The notes below the pieces were generated by a model. The model saw only the letters and a program-made list of their open reading frames with translations. It was not told the origin of the DNA and ran no database searches. Source: WTFY01 sp965205275 (GTDB lineage Bacteria; Pseudomonadota; Gammaproteobacteria; UBA4575). Taken from it: DNA of 64,000 nt. The stretch spans positions 186,001 to 250,000 of the forward strand of contig OZ242168.1 of the NCBI GenBank assembly GCA_965205275.1, written 5' to 3'. Position 1 is the stretch's first letter, and the number at the start of each line of letters is the position of its first letter. Positions 1 through 8,717 of this stretch are shown in pieces. The position numbers and the translations under genes were made by a program.

Positions 1-494
1 TGACCTTCACGAAACGGAAGACCGGTTCCCAGCAGGGTACCTTCAAGGGTTGTCGGTTTTGCTACCCGAATTTTTCTGTCATTCAAGGTTGCGCCGTTTC
101 CCCTGCTGGCACAGAATAACTCATCTTTGAACGGATCATAAATAACGCCTGCCTCCAGACGTTGCCGGTGGCGCAGTGCAATTGAGACAGCATAATGTGG
201 AAAGCCATGCAGGTAGTTCGTAGTTCCGTCAAGCGGGTCAATGACCCACTGGTATTCACTGGCTTCATGCCTGCCGGCAGTGTAACCACTTTCTTCGGCA
301 AGGATGTCATGATTGGGGTACACACGGCGAATTGTACTGATTATTTCATGTTCTGCCTGATAGTCGACTTCACTCACAAAATCATTTTTCTGTTTTGCGT
401 GTACGGAAAGTGAGCCCACGTGTTCCAGATTTCTGGAAATTATTTTTCCTGCCGCACGCGCGGCAGTAGTTGCAATATGTAAGGCGGTTTGCAT
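1..494 (-). CDS. suhB: Inositol-1-monophosphatase SuhB, C-terminus beyond the window
   Basis: Translating the minus strand from the ATG at 494 gives an open frame that runs off the left edge (about 164 residues). It starts MQTALHIATTAARAAGK and carries the metal-binding signatures of the inositol monophosphatase family: a DFVSEVD stretch, an EESG motif and WVIDPLDGTTNYLHGFP. SuhB dephosphorylates inositol-1-phosphate and in gammaproteobacteria also binds the ribosomal-RNA antitermination complex. It is divergent from trmJ, the arrangement found in Escherichia and Pseudomonas. The C-terminal third is not visible. Confidence 0.95.
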   Translation of the reverse strand, partial: MQTALHIATTAARAAGKIISRNLEHVGSLSVHAKQKNDFVSEVDYQAEHEIISTIRRVYPNHDILAEESGYTAGRHEASEYQWVIDPLDGTTNYLHGFPHYAVSIALRHRQRLEAGVIYDPFKDELFCASRGNGATLNDRKIRVAKPTTLEGTLLGTGLPFREG

Positions 495-538
495 GGAAGT
501 AAAGTTGGGCAGTCAAGGGTCTGAGCCAAGACAGCATA

Positions 539-561
539 CCAAAAATTGTATATATTTTTGG
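539..561. promoter_or_regulatory. AT-rich inverted repeat between suhB and trmJ
   Basis: Perfect 8-bp arms (CCAAAAAT and ATTTTTGG) flank a 7-bp A/T centre in the 99-bp divergent region between suhB and trmJ. The arrangement suits an operator or an overlapping divergent promoter, but no clear -35/-10 pair could be assigned, so the role is inference. Confidence 0.3.
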
Positions 562-593
562 GACAAGTTTAGGGGAAGGATCCTGCTGTATCC

Positions 594-1313
594 GTGAACG
601 CCTCCAACCAGATCAACATTGTACTCGTAGAACCCTCGCATCCTGGCAACATTGGGGCCGCCGCACGTGCTGCAAAAACCATGGGGATCGGGAATCTGGT
701 TCTGGTCAATCCAAAGCTGTTCCCGGACCACCAGGCGACGGTACGTGCTGTGGATGCTGTCGATGTGCTGGAACGTGCCGTGGTCTGTACTTCATTAAAA
801 GACGCAGTCAGCCATTGCACGTTTGTTGTCGGAACCAGCGCCCGTGAACGTGGCCTGCCCGGTCCGCAGATTGTGCCCCGGCAACTGGGTGGAGAAGTCT
901 GGCGAGAGTTAAGACGAGGCTCCGTTGCGATAGTCTTTGGCCGGGAAAGCAGCGGTTTGTCGAACGAAGAGATGGACCTGTGCCAGTATGCGACCAACAT
1001 TCCTTCAGTGAGTTCGTTGAATCTGGCGGCGGCTGTACAGGTCATCTGTTATGAAATTTTCATGGCTGCACCAGAACAGCAGGGCCCTGTCGATACTTGT
1101 GCTGAAGATACGCTTGCAGGTTCGCAAGAACTGGAGCGGTTATTCGAGCACATGCAAACCGTGTTACTGGAGGTCGGATTTCTCGACCCCAGGCAACCAA
1201 AACTTTTAATGCGGCGCCTCAGGCATATATATTATCGTGCCCGTCTGACACAGGTGGAAGTCAACATCCTGCGCGGGATTTTAAGTTCCACACAAAGCCC
1301 CGCATCGCGGTGA
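594..1313 (+). CDS. trmJ: tRNA (cytidine/uridine-2'-O-)-methyltransferase TrmJ
   Basis: 239 residues from a GTG start preceded by a purine-rich AGGGGAAGGA. SPOUT-class methyltransferase that 2'-O-methylates position 32 of several tRNAs using SAM. The family signatures are visible: an N-terminal VEPSHPGNIGAAARAAKTMG, a central VFGRESSGLSNEE and a C-terminal LNLAAAVQVICYE, which together form the trefoil-knot SAM site and dimer interface. Length is close to E. coli TrmJ (246). It sits immediately upstream of iscR, its usual place in gammaproteobacteria. Confidence 0.95.
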   Translation: MNASNQINIVLVEPSHPGNIGAAARAAKTMGIGNLVLVNPKLFPDHQATVRAVDAVDVLERAVVCTSLKDAVSHCTFVVGTSARERGLPGPQIVPRQLGGEVWRELRRGSVAIVFGRESSGLSNEEMDLCQYATNIPSVSSLNLAAAVQVICYEIFMAAPEQQGPVDTCAEDTLAGSQELERLFEHMQTVLLEVGFLDPRQPKLLMRRLRHIYYRARLTQVEVNILRGILSSTQSPASR

Positions 1314-1402
1314 CCGGACAGGGTATCCCCGTTTCAGTGCATGCGGACACAAGATTCCCCCACTAACGGGATAGGGTGGGCCGGGTGGAGCTATTCCCTA
1401 AT

Positions 1403-1437
1403 ATACCTGAGCGATTTACTGGGTTATTTGCTATACT
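1403..1437 (+). promoter_or_regulatory. isc operon promoter with type-1 IscR box
   Basis: Positions 1403-1427 match the 25-bp type-1 IscR consensus (ATASYYGACTRwwwYAGTCRRSTAT) at 20 of 25 positions by hand count, including both outer ATA/TAT ends. A TATACT -10 element lies at 1432-1437, so the box would cover the -35 region, as in E. coli, where [2Fe-2S]-IscR represses its own operon. The box is seen directly; the regulation is inferred from the E. coli system. Confidence 0.65.
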
Positions 1438-1485
1438 TGCAGGTCAGAGAACCCGGTTTTATTGGACAGCAGAGGGCATTGTGAC

Positions 1486-1941
1486 GTGAAACTCAGTACC
1501 AAAGGGCGATATGCAGTTACCGCGATGTTCGATATTGCGCTGCATCATGACAAGGGTCCGGTGTCACTGTCCGACATCTCGGAGAGACAGGGAATATCCC
1601 TGTCTTATCTGGAACAGCTGTTTACGCTGTTACGCGATCAGGGTCTGGTGAAAAGCACACGCGGACCGGGTGGCGGGTACTCGCTGGCGGTGGGTTCGGA
1701 AGAGATTGCCATAGTCGATGTTATTGATGCCGTGGATGAGAGTGTGGATGCTACCCGTTGCGGGGGCAGTGCCGATTGTCAGAATCATCAGCGTTGTCTG
1801 ACGCATGACCTGTGGGAAAACCTGAGCGGTCAGATTCGCAGTTATCTCTCGGGCATCAGTCTTGCGCAGGCCGTGAGCGATGCGCATGTGCTGGAGGTAT
1901 CCAATCGGCAGGAGCATCGAATGGACCGGGTGAAAATTTAG
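1486..1941 (+). CDS. iscR: Fe-S cluster-sensing transcriptional regulator IscR
   Basis: 151 residues, Rrf2 family. The start is the GTG at 1486 (MKLSTKGRYAVTAMFDIALH), which matches the conserved N-terminus; the frame extends upstream to a TTG at 1462 but the extra residues are not family-like. An N-terminal winged helix is followed by the [2Fe-2S] ligands Cys92, Cys98, Cys104 and His107, exactly the E. coli positions. Holo-IscR represses the isc operon; apo-IscR acts at type-2 sites. It is the first gene of the isc operon. Confidence 0.96.
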   Translation: MKLSTKGRYAVTAMFDIALHHDKGPVSLSDISERQGISLSYLEQLFTLLRDQGLVKSTRGPGGGYSLAVGSEEIAIVDVIDAVDESVDATRCGGSADCQNHQRCLTHDLWENLSGQIRSYLSGISLAQAVSDAHVLEVSNRQEHRMDRVKI

Positions 1942-1994
1942 ATAAGGAACAGGCTGTAACGAAACATCATGTATACACTTGCAGGAGCCAGAAA

Positions 1995-3218
1995 GTGACA
2001 GGCATAAAACTACCGATATATCTGGATTACAGTGCCACGACGCCCGTTGATGCGCGTGTGGCTGAAGCGATGATGGATTGTCTGACGGTGGATGGAAACT
2101 ATGGAAATCCGGCCTCCCGCAGTCACAGCTTTGGCTGGAGTGCAGAAAAGGCAGTCGAGGACGCGAGAAAGCATGTGGCAGCATTAATCAATGCGGACCC
2201 GAAAGAAATCATCTGGACCAGCGGAGCTACCGAGTCGGATAACCTGGCCATAAAAGGCGCAGCACATTTTTACCAGAAAAATGGCAAACACATTATTACC
2301 TGCAAGACAGAGCACAAGGCTGTGCTGGATACCTGCCGGCAACTGGAGCGTGAAGGATTTGAGGTGACCTATCTGGAACCACACAGTTCAGGGCTGATTG
2401 ATCTTGATGGTTTGCAGGCCGCCATCCGGGACGATACGATTCTGGTTTCAATTATGCATGTCAACAATGAAATTGGTGTCATTCAGGATGTCCGGGCTAT
2501 CAGCGAAATTACCCGAAAGCACAAGATCATCTTTCATGTGGATGCCGCACAGAGTCCAGGCAAGGCGGCCATTGATTTGCAGGATATGAATATTGACCTG
2601 GTGAGCCTGTCGGCCCATAAGGCGTATGGGCCCAAAGGCATTGGGGCCTTGTATGTGCGCAGGAAACCGCGTGTGCGGATTGAAGCCCAGATACATGGTG
2701 GCGGACATGAACGCGGCATGCGCTCAGGTACTCTGGCCACGCATCAGATCGTGGGGATGGGCGAGGCATTCCGTATTGCAAAAGAGGAGATGGCAACGGA
2801 TAACGCGCACATTCTCATGTTGCGGAACAGGCTGCTGAATGGTTTGAAGGATATTGATGAAATTTATATTAATGGGGATCTGGAGCAACGCATCCCGGGC
2901 AACCTCAATGTCAGTTTCAATTTTGTTGAAGGCGAAAGTCTGATTATGGCCCTTAAGGATATTGCCGTGTCATCGGGTTCGGCATGTACCAGCGCATCCC
3001 TTGAACCCAGTTACGTATTACGTGCATTGGGTCGTGATGATGAACTCGCACACAGTTCGATTCGTTTTACAATTGGCCGGTTTACCACTGCCGAGGAGAT
3101 TGATTACGCGGTCGAGTTAATCAGGAGTGCTGTAATTAAATTGCGTGACCTTTCTCCCTTGTGGGAAATGCATAAGGAAGGCATCGACCTCAAGTCTGTG
3201 GAATGGGCAGCGCATTAA
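1995..3218 (+). CDS. iscS: Cysteine desulfurase IscS
   Basis: 407 residues (E. coli 404). PLP-dependent enzyme that takes sulfur from cysteine for Fe-S assembly on IscU and for tRNA thiolation. The GTG at 1995 follows an AGGAG at 1983-1987 and gives the conserved MTGIKLPIYLDYSATTP. The PLP lysine is in LSAHKAYGPKG and the catalytic loop cysteine in SSGSACTSAS. The C-terminal SPLWEMHKEG segment that docks IscU is present. An open frame continues upstream over the end of iscR, but the family N-terminus decides against it. Confidence 0.97.
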   Translation: MTGIKLPIYLDYSATTPVDARVAEAMMDCLTVDGNYGNPASRSHSFGWSAEKAVEDARKHVAALINADPKEIIWTSGATESDNLAIKGAAHFYQKNGKHIITCKTEHKAVLDTCRQLEREGFEVTYLEPHSSGLIDLDGLQAAIRDDTILVSIMHVNNEIGVIQDVRAISEITRKHKIIFHVDAAQSPGKAAIDLQDMNIDLVSLSAHKAYGPKGIGALYVRRKPRVRIEAQIHGGGHERGMRSGTLATHQIVGMGEAFRIAKEEMATDNAHILMLRNRLLNGLKDIDEIYINGDLEQRIPGNLNVSFNFVEGESLIMALKDIAVSSGSACTSASLEPSYVLRALGRDDELAHSSIRFTIGRFTTAEEIDYAVELIRSAVIKLRDLSPLWEMHKEGIDLKSVEWAAH

Positions 3219-3286
3219 GGAATCGGTTAATTTTGAGAGTTATACATTTGTAATCCATACTGGATAAGAAAGAAGGAGACGTTACC

Positions 3287-3694
3287 ATGGCATACAGTGA
3301 TAAAGTGTTGGACCACTACGAAAACCCGCGCAATGTAGGGTCGTTCGACAAGGATGACCGGAGTGTTGGCACAGGTATGGTAGGCGCGCCGGCATGCGGT
3401 GATGTGATGAAACTGCAAATCAAGGTCGGTGATGATGGTGTGATTGAGGACGCCAAATTCAAGACCTATGGTTGTGGCTCTGCCATTGCTTCCTCCAGCC
3501 TGCTGACTGAATGGGTGAAAGGCAAGACCCTGGAGCAGGCCTCTGAAATCAAGAACACGGATATTGTAGAAGAACTTGCCTTGCCACCTGTGAAAATCCA
3601 TTGCTCAGTGTTGGCAGAAGATGCGATCAGGGCAGCAATCGATGACCTTAGATCCAAAGATGCAGATGGAGCCGGGCGCGAGAAAATTGCATAA
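3287..3694 (+). CDS. iscU: Fe-S cluster scaffold IscU
   Basis: 135 residues, slightly longer at the C-terminus than E. coli IscU (128). Cluster ligands Cys37, Cys63 and Cys106 with Asp39 and His105 are in place, as is the LPPVK motif (residues 99-103) that HscA binds. ATG is preceded by AAGGAG. It accepts sulfur from IscS and iron to build [2Fe-2S] clusters, which are then released with the help of HscA and HscB encoded downstream. Confidence 0.97.
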   Translation: MAYSDKVLDHYENPRNVGSFDKDDRSVGTGMVGAPACGDVMKLQIKVGDDGVIEDAKFKTYGCGSAIASSSLLTEWVKGKTLEQASEIKNTDIVEELALPPVKIHCSVLAEDAIRAAIDDLRSKDADGAGREKIA

Positions 3695-3708
3695 GGCAGG
3701 AAAAGACA

Positions 3709-4032
3709 GTGTCCATTTCCTTGACAAACAGTGCTGCTGAGCACGTAAGAACCTACCTTGAGAAGCGCGGGAAAGGAATCGGGGTGCGCCTCGGTGTGAA
3801 GGCTACCGGTTGTTCGGGAATGGCCTACACCATTGAATTTGCGGATCAGGTTGAAGAAGAAGATCATATTTTTGAAGACAAGGGCGTCAAGGTGGTTATC
3901 AATCCCAGAAGTATGGTGTACCTAAGTGGTACTGAACTGGATTTCACACGCGAGGGGTTGACAGAAGGCTTTCAATTCAGAAATCCGAACGAAAAAGACC
4001 GCTGCGGCTGTGGAGAGAGCTTTAACGTCTGA
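3709..4032 (+). CDS. iscA: A-type Fe-S carrier IscA
   Basis: 107 residues starting at GTG 3709 after AGGCAGGAAAAG. The three A-type cysteines are visible: Cys35 (in ATGCSGMAY) and the C-terminal Cys99-Gly-Cys101. It carries iron or clusters from IscU to target apoproteins. It starts 14 bp after iscU, so it is in the same transcript. Confidence 0.96.
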   Translation: MSISLTNSAAEHVRTYLEKRGKGIGVRLGVKATGCSGMAYTIEFADQVEEEDHIFEDKGVKVVINPRSMVYLSGTELDFTREGLTEGFQFRNPNEKDRCGCGESFNV

Positions 4033-4077
4033 CCTCCTCCCGGTTCTGATCTTTTTCGTCTACCCATTCAGGCAACC

Positions 4078-4620
4078 ATGAACATTGACCTCACTCGAAA
4101 CTATTTCGAGTTGTTCGGACTTTCTGAGAGCTTTGAAGTGGACCAGGAAGAGCTGGCTTCGAAGTACCGCGCCTTTCAGAGTGCCCTGCACCCGGACCGC
4201 TTTGTTGGCAAAAATGCCCAGGAACAACGCATCTCCGTGCAGCATACTGCATTCGTGAACGAAGCGTACGGCGTTTTGAAAAGTGACCTGAAACGCGCGC
4301 ACTATCTTCTGGAGTTGCAGGACATGGAGTTCGATGCCGATACTGAAACTTCAAGAGATGCAACGTTTCTGATACAGCAGATGGAGTTGCACGAGCGTGT
4401 TGCAGCACTTGATCAGGCCGCAGACCCCGTTGCAGCCGTGGATGAGCTGGCCTGTGAGTTCAGGCAGCAACAACAGGAACTGATTTCCCGGTTTTCAACC
4501 GAGTACGCACAGGGAAGCCTGGATGCGGCAAAGGATTTAGCGTTAAAGCTGCAGTTCTATGAACGCCTGACAAATCAGCTCAGGGAAAAGCAGGAAAAGC
4601 TCGAAGAACAGCTTTTATAG
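4078..4620 (+). CDS. hscB: Fe-S assembly co-chaperone HscB
   Basis: 180 residues. An N-terminal J domain carries the HPD motif in SALHPDRF (near residue 40); a C-terminal helical bundle binds IscU. It delivers IscU to HscA and stimulates its ATPase. Length and order (iscA-hscB-hscA) are standard for the Isc operon. Confidence 0.96.
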   Translation: MNIDLTRNYFELFGLSESFEVDQEELASKYRAFQSALHPDRFVGKNAQEQRISVQHTAFVNEAYGVLKSDLKRAHYLLELQDMEFDADTETSRDATFLIQQMELHERVAALDQAADPVAAVDELACEFRQQQQELISRFSTEYAQGSLDAAKDLALKLQFYERLTNQLREKQEKLEEQLL

Positions 4621-4627
4621 ATCCTAT

Positions 4628-6508
4628 ATGTCACTGTTACAGATTTCAGAACCGGGTCAATCCACGGCTCCACATGAGCATCGTCTTGCAGCAGGTATCG
4701 ATCTTGGAACGACGAATTCACTGGTAGCAAGTGTCCGCAGTGGTGTTGCAGAAACCCTGGCTGATGCAGAGGGTGCAGATATACTCCCTTCAGTTGTGCG
4801 GTACACTGGTCATGATGAAGTCATGGTGGGCGCGGCTGCATTGCAGCATGCCATACAGGACCCGCTTAACACACTTGCCTCTGTAAAACGCATTATGGGT
4901 CGGTCGGTGAGCGACCTTGCCACCTTGCAGGGTCATCTTCCCTATCAGTTTGCAGATCAGGATAGCGGTGTACCGCAGATTCAGACTGTGGCAGGACCGG
5001 TTACGTCCATAGAGGTTTCCTCAGAAATCCTGAGAGCCCTGCGGGATCGCGCCGAGCTCAGTCTCGGAGGCAAGCTTGTCGGCGTTGTGATTACTGTGCC
5101 GGCATACTTTGATGATGCACAGCGCCAGGCTACAAAAGATGCTGCCAGGCTGTCAGGCCTCAATGTTTTCAGATTGCTCAACGAACCGACTGCGGCAGCG
5201 GTTGCATATGGACTGGATCAGCAGGCAAAAGGTGTGACGGCCGTATATGATCTGGGGGGCGGCACGTTTGATGTTTCTGTTCTTGCATTGACTAAAGGCG
5301 TGTTCGAAGTATTGTCAACGGGAGGGGATACTGCACTTGGCGGTGATGATTTTGACCGGGAAATTGCAGCCTGGATTCTGGAGCAGGCAGACCTGAATCC
5401 GCAGCATGACCATCAGTTCATGCGCAAGGTCCTCGCTGCAGCACGCAGCGCAAAGGAGTCGTTGACGCATACGCATGAAGCAGTGATTCATCTGGAACAC
5501 GGCAATGATGTAAAGGCAGAGATCAGACTGACGCGCGACCGGTTTGAGCAGCTGGTAGAACCCTATATCAAAAAAACGATTGCATGGTGTCGCAAAACCC
5601 TGCGCGAGGCGGGCGTTGAACCTTCGGAAGTCGAACACATTATCATGGTAGGTGGATCCACACGAATGCCCTGTGTCCGCAGGCAGGTACAGGATTTTTT
5701 CGGCAAGCCGCCGTTGTCTGACATCGATCCTGATAAGGTGGTGGCAATTGGAGCGGCTCAACAGGCCGATATACTTGCAGGCAACGGCTCTGACGAGGGT
5801 ATGCTCTTGCTGGACGTACTGCCACTGTCGCTGGGTGTAGAAACGATGGGCAACCTGGTTTCAAGGATTATCGAGCGGAATACCGTTATCCCTGTGGCCC
5901 GTGCACAGGAGTTTACCACGTTCAAGGACGGGCAGACTGCGATGTGCATCCATGTTTTGCAGGGCGAGCGTGAAAAAGTTGAGGACTGCCGGTCCCTGGC
6001 TACGTTCGATCTGACAAATATTCCGCCCATGGTGGCAGGTGCGGCGCATATAAAAGTCACGTTTCAGGTGGATGCTGACGGGTTACTGAGTGTGAGTGCA
6101 CAGGAAAAAACCAGCGGTGTGTCTGCAAGTGTCGAGGTGAAACCCTCGTATGGGCTGACTGACACGGAAATCGAAAAAATGCTGAAGGATTCTTTTGAGT
6201 ATGCAGAAGAGGACATGCGCGCAAAGCAACTGGCTGAACAACAGGTCAAGGCAAGGCAGGTGCTGGAAGCATTGCATTCTGCACTGGTACAGGATGGAGA
6301 CGAGTTGCTGTCTGTGCAGGAGCAGGAAAAAATCAGGCAGGCCAGGACAGACCTGGAAGATGCCTGTCAGGGGGATGACAATGAGCGGATCAAGCAGGCT
6401 GTTGAAAATCTGGAACAGGCAAGCGAAACATTTGTGGCACGCCGTATGAATCGAAGCGTACAGCAGGTGATGCGTGGCCATCGTGTTGAGGAATTTGAAG
6501 GAGACTGA
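4628..6508 (+). CDS. hscA: Hsp70-type Fe-S assembly chaperone HscA
   Basis: 626 residues (E. coli 616). The nucleotide-binding domain shows GIDLGTTNSLVAS near residue 24, VYDLGGGTFDVSVL and the VGGSTRMPCVRRQV phosphate loop; a substrate-binding domain and helical lid follow. HscA recognises the LPPVK motif of IscU and drives transfer of the assembled cluster. It begins 7 bp after hscB, so translation is probably coupled. Confidence 0.97.
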   Translation: MSLLQISEPGQSTAPHEHRLAAGIDLGTTNSLVASVRSGVAETLADAEGADILPSVVRYTGHDEVMVGAAALQHAIQDPLNTLASVKRIMGRSVSDLATLQGHLPYQFADQDSGVPQIQTVAGPVTSIEVSSEILRALRDRAELSLGGKLVGVVITVPAYFDDAQRQATKDAARLSGLNVFRLLNEPTAAAVAYGLDQQAKGVTAVYDLGGGTFDVSVLALTKGVFEVLSTGGDTALGGDDFDREIAAWILEQADLNPQHDHQFMRKVLAAARSAKESLTHTHEAVIHLEHGNDVKAEIRLTRDRFEQLVEPYIKKTIAWCRKTLREAGVEPSEVEHIIMVGGSTRMPCVRRQVQDFFGKPPLSDIDPDKVVAIGAAQQADILAGNGSDEGMLLLDVLPLSLGVETMGNLVSRIIERNTVIPVARAQEFTTFKDGQTAMCIHVLQGEREKVEDCRSLATFDLTNIPPMVAGAAHIKVTFQVDADGLLSVSAQEKTSGVSASVEVKPSYGLTDTEIEKMLKDSFEYAEEDMRAKQLAEQQVKARQVLEALHSALVQDGDELLSVQEQEKIRQARTDLEDACQGDDNERIKQAVENLEQASETFVARRMNRSVQQVMRGHRVEEFEGD

Positions 6509-6513
6509 ACACC

Positions 6514-6852
6514 ATGCCAAAAATCACGTTTCTTCCGCATGAGGGTGTATGTCCGGAAGGCAAGACAGTCGAGACTGAAGCGGGAATCAGCATTTGCAAT
6601 GCTGCGCTCGCAAATCATATTGAGATTGAACATGCCTGTGAGAAATCCTGTGCCTGTACCACATGTCATGTGTATGTACGTGAAGGCCTTGATTCACTGA
6701 ATGAGGCCGAAGAAAATGAAGAGGATTATCTGGACAAGGCCTGGGGTCTGGAGCCGGATTCGCGTTTGAGTTGCCAGGCGATTGTAGGCGAGGAAGATCT
6801 GGTGATTGAGATCCCGAAATATACCATTAATATGGTCTCGGAGAGCCACTGA
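6514..6852 (+). CDS. fdx: Isc-type [2Fe-2S] ferredoxin
   Basis: 112 residues. Cluster ligands Cys42, Cys48, Cys51 and Cys87 match E. coli Fdx, with the additional conserved Cys46. It supplies electrons for cluster formation on IscU. It starts five bases after hscA, with GAAGGAGAC as ribosome binding site. Confidence 0.97.
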   Translation: MPKITFLPHEGVCPEGKTVETEAGISICNAALANHIEIEHACEKSCACTTCHVYVREGLDSLNEAEENEEDYLDKAWGLEPDSRLSCQAIVGEEDLVIEIPKYTINMVSESH

Positions 6853-6995
6853 ACATATACGTCCAAATATTCTTTGAATGCCTAATGAATACCATGTACA
6901 TTCCATTTTTCAGGTGGTACTACGGGCGGAACCGTTCACGAAGGGGTCGGGTTTACCGTGCTTTTGGATATTTATTTACACTTGAGTGAGTCAGC

Positions 6996-7196
6996 ATGAG
7001 TTTAAAATGGATTGATTCTCTGGAAATAGCGATTGCACTGGATGAAGCCCATCCAGATGTGGACCCCCAGTATATACGGTTTACAGATCTGCATGAGTGG
7101 GTTTGTGTGCTGGAGAATTTTGATGATGATCCTGAGACATCCAATGAGCGCATTCTTGAAGCAATCCAGATGGCATGGCTTGATGAGCGTGACTGA
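6996..7196 (+). CDS. iscX: Isc accessory protein IscX
   Basis: 66 residues, the usual length. Acidic winged-helix-like protein that binds IscS and modulates desulfurase activity with iron. The family ending with DDPETSNERILEAIQMAWLDE is present. A 143-bp gap separates it from fdx; no obvious terminator is seen there, so it is probably still in the isc transcript. Confidence 0.95.
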   Translation: MSLKWIDSLEIAIALDEAHPDVDPQYIRFTDLHEWVCVLENFDDDPETSNERILEAIQMAWLDERD

Positions 7197-7220
7197 TCGT
7201 CGGCATTTTATCTTGCCTTT

Positions 7221-7248
7221 TTGAAGCCTGCCGTGTCCCCAGTAATAA
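7221..7248 (+). promoter_or_regulatory. Possible sigma-70 promoter for ndk
   Basis: TTGAAG at 7221-7226 and TAATAA at 7243-7248, separated by 16 bp, lie 43 bp before the ndk start. Moderate match to consensus only; ndk could equally be read from the isc transcript. Confidence 0.3.
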
Positions 7249-7290
7249 AATACTCAAGATTAATTTTAGCTAAGTTCAGGAGCATTATAT

Positions 7291-7719
7291 ATGGCTGGGG
7301 AACGCACTTTGTCCATCATCAAACCGGATGCTGTACAAAGGAATATGATTGGAGAAATTGAAGCACGCATAGAAGAAGCAGGTTTATTAATTGTTGCAGT
7401 AAAAATGTTGAGAATGAGTCGTGTACAGGCAGGCGATTTTTATGATATTCATAAGGGTAAATCGTTTTATGATGATCTGGTGAATTTCATGACATCAGGT
7501 CCCGTACTGGTGCAGGTACTGGAAGGCGAAAGTGCAATTGCACACTACCGCAAGGTGATAGGTGCCACAACGTTTGGTAGCGCAGAACCCGGGACCATAC
7601 GTGCAAAATATGCAACTTCAACCACGAAAAATGTCGTGCATGGATCGGACTCCAAGAAAAGTGCCAAACGCGAGATCAAGTTTTTCTTTGCTGAACATGA
7701 GATTTTTTCGCGTACCTGA
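7291..7719 (+). CDS. ndk: Nucleoside diphosphate kinase
   Basis: 142 residues. It transfers the gamma phosphate of ATP to nucleoside diphosphates through a phosphohistidine; the catalytic His117 is in NVVHGSDS, and the N-terminal TLSIIKPDAVQRN is typical. A TTCAGGAG ribosome binding site precedes the ATG. In Pseudomonas rlmN, pilF, rodZ and ispG follow ndk; here rodZ follows directly. Confidence 0.97.
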   Translation: MAGERTLSIIKPDAVQRNMIGEIEARIEEAGLLIVAVKMLRMSRVQAGDFYDIHKGKSFYDDLVNFMTSGPVLVQVLEGESAIAHYRKVIGATTFGSAEPGTIRAKYATSTTKNVVHGSDSKKSAKREIKFFFAEHEIFSRT

Positions 7720-7769
7720 TTTCGGATGGTTTTTTCTATGCCAGCGAGGGGGGTAACGATCACATTGCA

Positions 7770-8687
7770 ATGGAGCAGGATCCACAAAAGCGTAAGGTAA
7801 GTATCGGTGCAGTGCTGGTAGATGCGCGCAACCGCGTTGCACTCAGTCAGGCTGAAGTAGCTGTACAGATGAATCTGGCGGTCGGTGTCATCAAGGCGCT
7901 GGAAGAGGATGATTTTGAGAATCTGCCGGAATCGACGTACGTACGTGGTTACCTGCGTATGTATGCCAGGATTACCGGGATGGATTCAGGGCATCTGATA
8001 CGCATTTACGATGAGCAGCATTATGTCGAGCCTGAGTACCATGACGAGCTTGGTCATCATGTCAGCCTCCACCCGAACATGGGTCGCAAAGCAGCCATTC
8101 TGTGGGGTGTCGCTGCAGTGCTCGCAATACTTGCGGGTTCACTTGTAATCTGGCAGGTATATGATGCTACACGACAGTCGGCCCCGATTGCTGAGTCGTT
8201 AGACGATCAGAGTGAGCCGGTTTTATCGGATCAGTCCCCGGCTTTGGAAATTTCCGGCGGGGAGGTCAGTGATGTCGGGCAGGCTGGTTTGCGCCCTGAA
8301 GAGGATCCGGCTCCGGTTTTTCCTGAACACCAGGCATCACAGGAGCATCCGGACAGTGCGCTGACAGCAGAGGGCACTCAGGCTGTGGAGAATAAACCCG
8401 GTGAGGGTGATCCGGCTGTATCCGATGATGGACTGGATGTGTTAAAGGTTACCTATACGCAACACAGCTGGACCGAGATTAGGGATGTCCATTCACAGTT
8501 GCTCATGCGGGACTTGGTTGAGTCGGGAGCCATAATAGAAATACGAGGCAAGGCGCCATTTGATGTGCTTCTTGGTAACTCGCCGGGTGTTGTACTTGAA
8601 GTCAATGGACAGCGTTTTGATCATTCCCGGTTTATCAGGAGTGATCGTACAGCACGGTTTAAGGTCTCCAGCAGTTTATTGGACTGA
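7770..8687 (+). CDS. rodZ: Cell-shape protein RodZ
   Basis: 305 residues. The N-terminal HTH_25 domain (residues 10-80) includes LSQAEVAVQMN and STYVRGYLRMYAR. One transmembrane segment follows at about residues 110-130 (AILWGVAAVLAILAGSLVIW), then a low-complexity acidic/proline periplasmic linker (about 140-225) and a C-terminal DUF4115 beta domain ending FDHSRFIRSDRTARF. RodZ links cytoplasmic MreB to the periplasmic elongation machinery. The ATG at 7770 lacks a clear Shine-Dalgarno sequence, so the exact start is less sure. Confidence 0.92.
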   Translation: MEQDPQKRKVSIGAVLVDARNRVALSQAEVAVQMNLAVGVIKALEEDDFENLPESTYVRGYLRMYARITGMDSGHLIRIYDEQHYVEPEYHDELGHHVSLHPNMGRKAAILWGVAAVLAILAGSLVIWQVYDATRQSAPIAESLDDQSEPVLSDQSPALEISGGEVSDVGQAGLRPEEDPAPVFPEHQASQEHPDSALTAEGTQAVENKPGEGDPAVSDDGLDVLKVTYTQHSWTEIRDVHSQLLMRDLVESGAIIEIRGKAPFDVLLGNSPGVVLEVNGQRFDHSRFIRSDRTARFKVSSSLLD

Positions 8688-8717
8688 GCTCTCACTTTTA
8701 GAAAACAGGAAGTAAAA

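Noticed and set aside
569..1045. 158-residue minus-strand ORF opposite trmJ
   Set aside because: A shadow frame of a well-conserved gene with low-complexity arginine/serine content.
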